A stretch of DNA of 39,392 nucleotides from Lysobacter dokdonensis DS-58 (lineage in GTDB: Bacteria > Pseudomonadota > Gammaproteobacteria > Xanthomonadales > Xanthomonadaceae), in the NCBI RefSeq assembly GCF_000770795.1, contig NZ_JRKJ01000021.1, positions 250,001 through 289,392 of the forward strand. Reading direction: 5' to 3'. The position numbers and the translations under genes were made by a program. Shown here piece by piece: positions 35,836-39,392 of this stretch (positions within the stretch are counted from its first letter, which is position 1; each line of letters begins with the position of its first letter). Below the pieces are notes generated by a model. It searched no databases and was not told the origin of the DNA. It saw only the letters and a program-made list of their open reading frames with translations.

Positions 35836-35851
35836 CGGCGCGATTCTATGT

Positions 35852-37849
35852 CTAGTTCGCGGGCGTCGCGGCCGGGCAGGCGAAGGCCTTGCGCTTCCCG
35901 GCGCTGCCGCGCATGCGGTCGCTCACCGGGGCGGCGTCGCCGTTGAGGCGCCAGTCGTAGATCACGCTGAAGGCGAGCACGCGCGCGACGTACTCGCGCG
36001 TTTCCTTGTAGCTGATGGTCTCGATCCAGAAATCCGGATCCATGCCGGGGCGCTGCGCCTTCCAGCGCGCGAGTGGCGCGGGCCCGGCGTTGTAACCGGC
36101 GAGGACCATGTAGGGCGGGCCGTACTTGTCGTAGAGCTGTCGCAGATACGCGGTGCCGATGGCGATGTTCGCATCGGGGTCGTACAAGGTCTGCGGCCCG
36201 TTCCAGGCCAGGCCGATGCGGCGCGCAGTGGCCAGGCCCGTGGCGGGCACCACCTGCATCAGGCCCATCGCGTTCGCGCCCGAGCGCGCGTTCGGATTGA
36301 ACACGCTCTCGGCGCGGATCTCGGCGGCGACCCACGCCGGGTCGAGCCCGTTCTTCGTCGCCTCGCGGCGGATGGTGGCGTCGTGGTGCAACGGAAAGCG
36401 CAAGCCGTACATGCGCGTTTCCTCGGGCCGCTTGCCGAGCGCGAACACGGCGCGATCGAACCACCCGTGGTCCTGCGCGACCGCGACGGCGAGGCGCCGT
36501 TGCGTGTCGTCGAAACGCGAGAGCGCATCATCCCACTCGCGTTGCGCCCAGCCGGGGCGGTCTGCCTGGTAGAGCGCCAACGCGCGCACGATGGCGGGGT
36601 CGCGCGCGATGGCCGCCTGCTGCGGCGTGCCGAGCGCGACGTCGACCGGGCACAACGCGTACGGCTCGCCGATGCGATCGGCCGCGAGGAAGCCGTGGAA
36701 TTCCGGCTTGCGCGCCGCCTGCCGATACAACGCCTGCGCGCCCGCCTTGTCTCCCGTGATTTCGGTCAACCGCGCCTGGAAATACGTCCAGCGCGAATCT
36801 CCGCGCTGCTTGTCGCCCATCTTGCGGATGCCCGCGAGCGCCGCGGGCCAATCGCTGCGCGAGAGTGCTTCGCGCACGCGCCACTCGTGCAGGCGATCGT
36901 CGTACGCGCTCGCGGGCACCGCGTTGAGGCGGCGCGCGGAATCGGGTTCGTAGGAGGCCACCGTCCACAATGCGGCCTGGTACAGCGGACGCGCGCGGTC
37001 TTCCTCGGTGAACTGCAACGCGCTCGCGAACTTCGGCAGTTGCGTGTCGACGAGCATCGGCACCGACTTGGCCAGGCGCGCGAGGCCTTGCGAGGCCATC
37101 AGGCGGCTGCGTGGCGTCTTGGGCCAGGTGAGCGCGCGGTCATGCACCGCTTCGAAGAACGCGGCGTAATCGTTGGCGAGCGCCAAGTCCTCCGCCGGCA
37201 AACCGCGCGCGGCGCTGCGCATCACGGCGGGTTCCCATTCCTTCGCCGCGGCCTCGATGCGTTCCCACCGCAGCGTTGCGGGCAATCCGCCCTTCGAGGC
37301 GAGCAGCGAGAACGGCGCATCGCACGTCGCAGGCAAGGGCTTGCCCGTACTGCGCCACATCGCCTGCGCGTCCGCGATCCATTGCGCGTCGGCCGCGCCC
37401 GTGGCGGCGCGCGCTTCGAGCTCCGCGCAGCGCAGGCCATCGTCCTTGACCGATGGTTTCCACGCGCTGCGGAACGCCGGCCAGTCCTCGCGGCGCGCCG
37501 TGGCCGCCAGCCACAGTTCGCGGAACGCGCCTTCGAGCGCCTGCCCTTTGTATTTCTGCAGGAATGCCTGCGCGCGCGGCGCCGGCGTGCTGTCGATGTC
37601 GCGCTTGAGCTGCGCGAATTCCACCCAGCCCGCGAGCGGATGGTTGGCGACGGCGGCGGATTGTTCGGCGGAGAGCGTGCCACGGTCGGCGGCGCTCAAC
37701 GCTTCGCGGATCTGGTCGCGCTGCGGGATCACCAGGATCGGTGCATTGCGCAGCGGTGGCGGCACGATCCGGCCCTGCTGCGCGAAGGCAGACGGCGAAG
37801 ATGCGCAACACAACAGGCAGGCGAACAGCGGCAGCGAATGTCGCAACAT
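35852..37849 (-). CDS. slt: Slt70-type soluble lytic murein transglycosylase
   Basis: 665 residues with a signal peptide (SAFA-Q24). The long alpha-helical superhelix (about 40-490) forms the U- and L-domains; the catalytic C-domain contains E514 in [20 protein letters not shown], then [19 protein letters not shown] and VLAGYNAGP. It cleaves the MurNAc-GlcNAc bond of peptidoglycan with 1,6-anhydro ring formation in the periplasm. The extreme C-terminus ([19 protein letters not shown]) departs from E. coli Slt. It may be cotranscribed with cca. Confidence 0.95.
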   Translation of the reverse strand: MLRHSLPLFACLLCCASSPSAFAQQGRIVPPPLRNAPILVIPQRDQIREALSAADRGTLSAEQSAAVANHPLAGWVEFAQLKRDIDSTPAPRAQAFLQKYKGQALEGAFRELWLAATARREDWPAFRSAWKPSVKDDGLRCAELEARAATGAADAQWIADAQAMWRSTGKPLPATCDAPFSLLASKGGLPATLRWERIEAAAKEWEPAVMRSAARGLPAEDLALANDYAAFFEAVHDRALTWPKTPRSRLMASQGLARLAKSVPMLVDTQLPKFASALQFTEEDRARPLYQAALWTVASYEPDSARRLNAVPASAYDDRLHEWRVREALSRSDWPAALAGIRKMGDKQRGDSRWTYFQARLTEITGDKAGAQALYRQAARKPEFHGFLAADRIGEPYALCPVDVALGTPQQAAIARDPAIVRALALYQADRPGWAQREWDDALSRFDDTQRRLAVAVAQDHGWFDRAVFALGKRPEETRMYGLRFPLHHDATIRREATKNGLDPAWVAAEIRAESVFNPNARSGANAMGLMQVVPATGLATARRIGLAWNGPQTLYDPDANIAIGTAYLRQLYDKYGPPYMVLAGYNAGPAPLARWKAQRPGMDPDFWIETISYKETREYVARVLAFSVIYDWRLNGDAAPVSDRMRGSAGKRKAFACPAATPAN

Positions 37850-37909
37850 GGCGATCCGTTGGGGGAGACGAACACCTGGGCCGACTATAGCCGAGGCTTC
37901 GTGAATCGC

Positions 37910-38668
37910 TCAGCGCAGCGCGTGCTCGGGCACGTCGATCTCCGCGGCGATCGCCAGGTGGTCCGAATACGCCGCCGCGAACGCTTCCATCTTCGCGACC
38001 TGCAGGTCCGCGGTGGTGAGGATGTGGTCGATCGCGCGCTGCGGCCGCCAGCTGGGGAAGGTCGGCACGCACAGCGCCGGCGGCTGCAGGCGCGTGCGCT
38101 TGTACAGCTGCTGCATTTCCGGCCGGTCCGGGTCGCAGTTGAAGTCCCCCATCAGGATCGCGTGCGGGTGGTCGTGCAGCAGTTCGGCGATGAAGGACAG
38201 TTGCGAGGCGCGCGAGCCCGCGCCGAGCGACAGATGCGCCACCGCCACCGTCAGGCCGTCGTCGCCGTTGCCGAAATGCGCGAGCAGCACGCCGCGCCCG
38301 CGCACGCGGCCGGGCAGGGGATGGTCGTGCACTTCGACCGGTTCGAGTTTCGACAACAGCCCGTTCGCGCTGGAGGCGAACCCGCCGACGTTGCGGTTGG
38401 GCTGGTGGCTCCAGTACGCGAAGCCCCCGCGTTGCGCGAGGTAGTGCGTCTGGTTGGTGAACCCCGAGCGCAGGCTCCCGGGGTCGCTTTCGTTGAGGCC
38501 GACGATGTCGTGCGTGCCCGCCAGTTGCGCGATCGCATCGAGGCTGCCGCGCTTGTTGCCCGCGGGCAGCACGTGCGACCAGCTGCGCGTCGCGTAATCC
38601 GCGTAACGCCGGGTACTCGACCCGGCCTGGATATTGGCGCTGAGCAGCTTGAGGCGTTTGTGCGACAT
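37910..38668 (-). CDS. endonuclease/exonuclease/phosphatase family protein
   Basis: 252 residues of the EEP fold. Expected catalytic positions are visible: N12 in SANIQAG, E60 in GLNESDPGS, H145 in AVAHLSLG, D175 and N177 in GDFNCDP, D214-H215 in AIDHIL and D236-H237 in SDHLAI. Members cut DNA, phosphoinositides or other phosphodiesters; here the substrate is unknown and no signal peptide is present. AGGGA lies 5 bases before the ATG at 38668. It follows dsbA by 23 bp on the same strand, an association found in other xanthomonads as far as I recall. Confidence 0.92.
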   Translation of the reverse strand: MSHKRLKLLSANIQAGSSTRRYADYATRSWSHVLPAGNKRGSLDAIAQLAGTHDIVGLNESDPGSLRSGFTNQTHYLAQRGGFAYWSHQPNRNVGGFASSANGLLSKLEPVEVHDHPLPGRVRGRGVLLAHFGNGDDGLTVAVAHLSLGAGSRASQLSFIAELLHDHPHAILMGDFNCDPDRPEMQQLYKRTRLQPPALCVPTFPSWRPQRAIDHILTTADLQVAKMEAFAAAYSDHLAIAAEIDVPEHALR

Positions 38669-38691
38669 CGTCCCTGCGTGGTGTCCTGCGA

Positions 38692-39392
38692 TCAGCCCTG
38701 CGACGGGGCGGTGGCGCCCGCCGCGCGTTCCTTCGCGATCAGGCCGCTGGCGATGCGCAGCATGTCCTCGAAGCTGTTGCCGGTGACCTTGTACTTGCCG
38801 TTGACGATCAGCGTCGGCGTGCTGTTGGCGCCCGAGCGGATCATGAACTGGCGGCCCTTCATGACCTGCGCGTTCACCGAGAAGGAGTTCATCGTGCTGA
38901 GGAAGTCCTTCGGGTTGGCGCCGTACTTGCCGTAGAAGTTCGCGATCGCCTGTTCGTCCACGGGGTCGCCTTCGCCCGGCATCGTCTGCGTCACGTGGAT
39001 CTCGCGGATGAGCGCCGAATGCGAGCGGTCGACCAGGTTCATCGACTCGGCGACGTAGAAGGCCTTGGCGTACGGCGTCCACTCCGGGCCGAACGGCGCG
39101 GGCACGTAGGAGAAGCGCACATCGCCGGGCAGCTTGGACTTCCATGCGGACACCAGCGGGTCGAACGCGGCGCACGCCGGGCAGACGTAGCCGAAGACTT
39201 CGACGACTTCGATCTTGCCGTTGAGCGGCTTCCACGGTTCGCCGCCCTTGATGGCGACGTAGTCGGTGCCTTCGACGAGGCCGGAGGCATCGGCGGCCAT
39301 CGCCTGTTGCGCGGCGGCGTCGGCGGCGGCGTTCGGCGCGGGTGCGCCGGTGGACGCGGCGACGGGGGCGGCCGAGGTGCTGGCGGCGGGTT
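38692..39392 (-). CDS. dsbA: thiol:disulfide interchange protein DsbA, 5' end beyond the window
   Basis: The reading frame stays open to the last base, so the true start lies outside. The 232 residues present begin with an Ala/Pro/Thr-rich stretch of about 30 residues, then the thioredoxin-like domain: EVVEVFGYVCPACAAFDPL with the active-site pair CPAC, and the cis-proline loop STPTLIVNGKY. DsbA donates disulfides to exported proteins. An internal ATG at 39300 would give a 202-residue cytoplasmic protein without a signal peptide and is unlikely to be the start. The active-site dipeptide is Pro-Ala, not the Pro-His of E. coli, which should make it a weaker oxidant. Confidence 0.92.
   Translation of the reverse strand, partial: PAASTSAAPVAASTGAPAPNAAADAAAQQAMAADASGLVEGTDYVAIKGGEPWKPLNGKIEVVEVFGYVCPACAAFDPLVSAWKSKLPGDVRFSYVPAPFGPEWTPYAKAFYVAESMNLVDRSHSALIREIHVTQTMPGEGDPVDEQAIANFYGKYGANPKDFLSTMNSFSVNAQVMKGRQFMIRSGANSTPTLIVNGKYKVTGNSFEDMLRIASGLIAKERAAGATAPSQG

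Noticed and set aside
36383-38935. An 850-codon open frame on the plus strand opposite slt, the EEP gene and part of dsbA
   Set aside because: Composition is that of a GC-rich antisense frame, it spans three well-supported genes and has no domain signature.

Overview
The window reads as a core-genome segment of a high-GC gammaproteobacterium of the Xanthomonadaceae, most like Lysobacter or a close relative. The evidence is indirect but consistent: the rRNA spacer carries tRNA-Ala then tRNA-Ile, the order usual in xanthomonads; the gene order gpmI-envC-ctpA, the complete aa3-type cytochrome oxidase cluster and rpsU-yqeY-dnaG/tsaD match that group; third codon positions are almost all G or C. 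The genus is inference. No insertion sequence, integrase, prophage gene, CRISPR array or defence system was seen.

Layout. (1) 1-3765: the 3' end of a 16S rRNA gene, tRNA-Ala(TGC), tRNA-Ile(GAT), a boxB/boxA-like antitermination site, 23S, 5S and a strong terminator. (2) 3810-7493, minus strand: a putative 2-oxoglutarate/Fe(II) dioxygenase, a MAPEG-family membrane protein, an M28 metallopeptidase lipoprotein and a secreted protein with seven 18-residue repeats. (3) 7610-11831, plus strand: gpmI, envC (TTG start overlapping the gpmI stop) and the carboxyl-terminal protease ctpA; then a convergent rhomboid protease and a fadL-type outer-membrane transporter with its own promoter and a palindromic operator candidate. 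(4) 14173-17391, minus: bifunctional proline catabolic enzyme PutA without a DNA-binding domain. (5) 17528-26161: the respiratory oxidase cluster, DUF2244, ctaC, ctaD, a 46-residue membrane miniprotein, ctaG, ctaE, an opposing DUF2909 gene, SURF1, a SCO-like protein without the copper motif, ctaA and ctaB. It supplies the oxidase core subunits I-III, CuB insertion (CtaG), heme A synthesis (CtaB then CtaA) and assembly (SURF1). (6) 26162-27588: a less ordinary stretch with a perfect hairpin, a 35-residue membrane peptide, an intergenic segment that can fold in two mutually exclusive ways, and a secreted FG-GAP/VCBS-like repeat protein. (7) 27595-30175, minus: rpsU, yqeY, dnaG. (8) 30325-32937: tsaD, folB and folK overlapping by 4 bp each, with a convergent pteridine reductase, so that two steps of folate synthesis and a probable pterin reduction step lie together. 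(9) 32994-39392: a MidA-type methyltransferase, a VanZ-family protein, then on the minus strand DsbA (cut by the window end), an endonuclease/exonuclease/phosphatase-family enzyme, a Slt70-type lytic transglycosylase and the CCA-adding enzyme.

Most of the window is housekeeping. I did not find a convincing new multi-gene system. The parts most worth a second look are the 18-residue repeat protein at 6810-7493, the switch-like RNA segment at 26440-26535 with its flanking 35-residue peptide and repeat protein, and the SCO-like protein at 23474-24067 that has lost its copper-binding motif.
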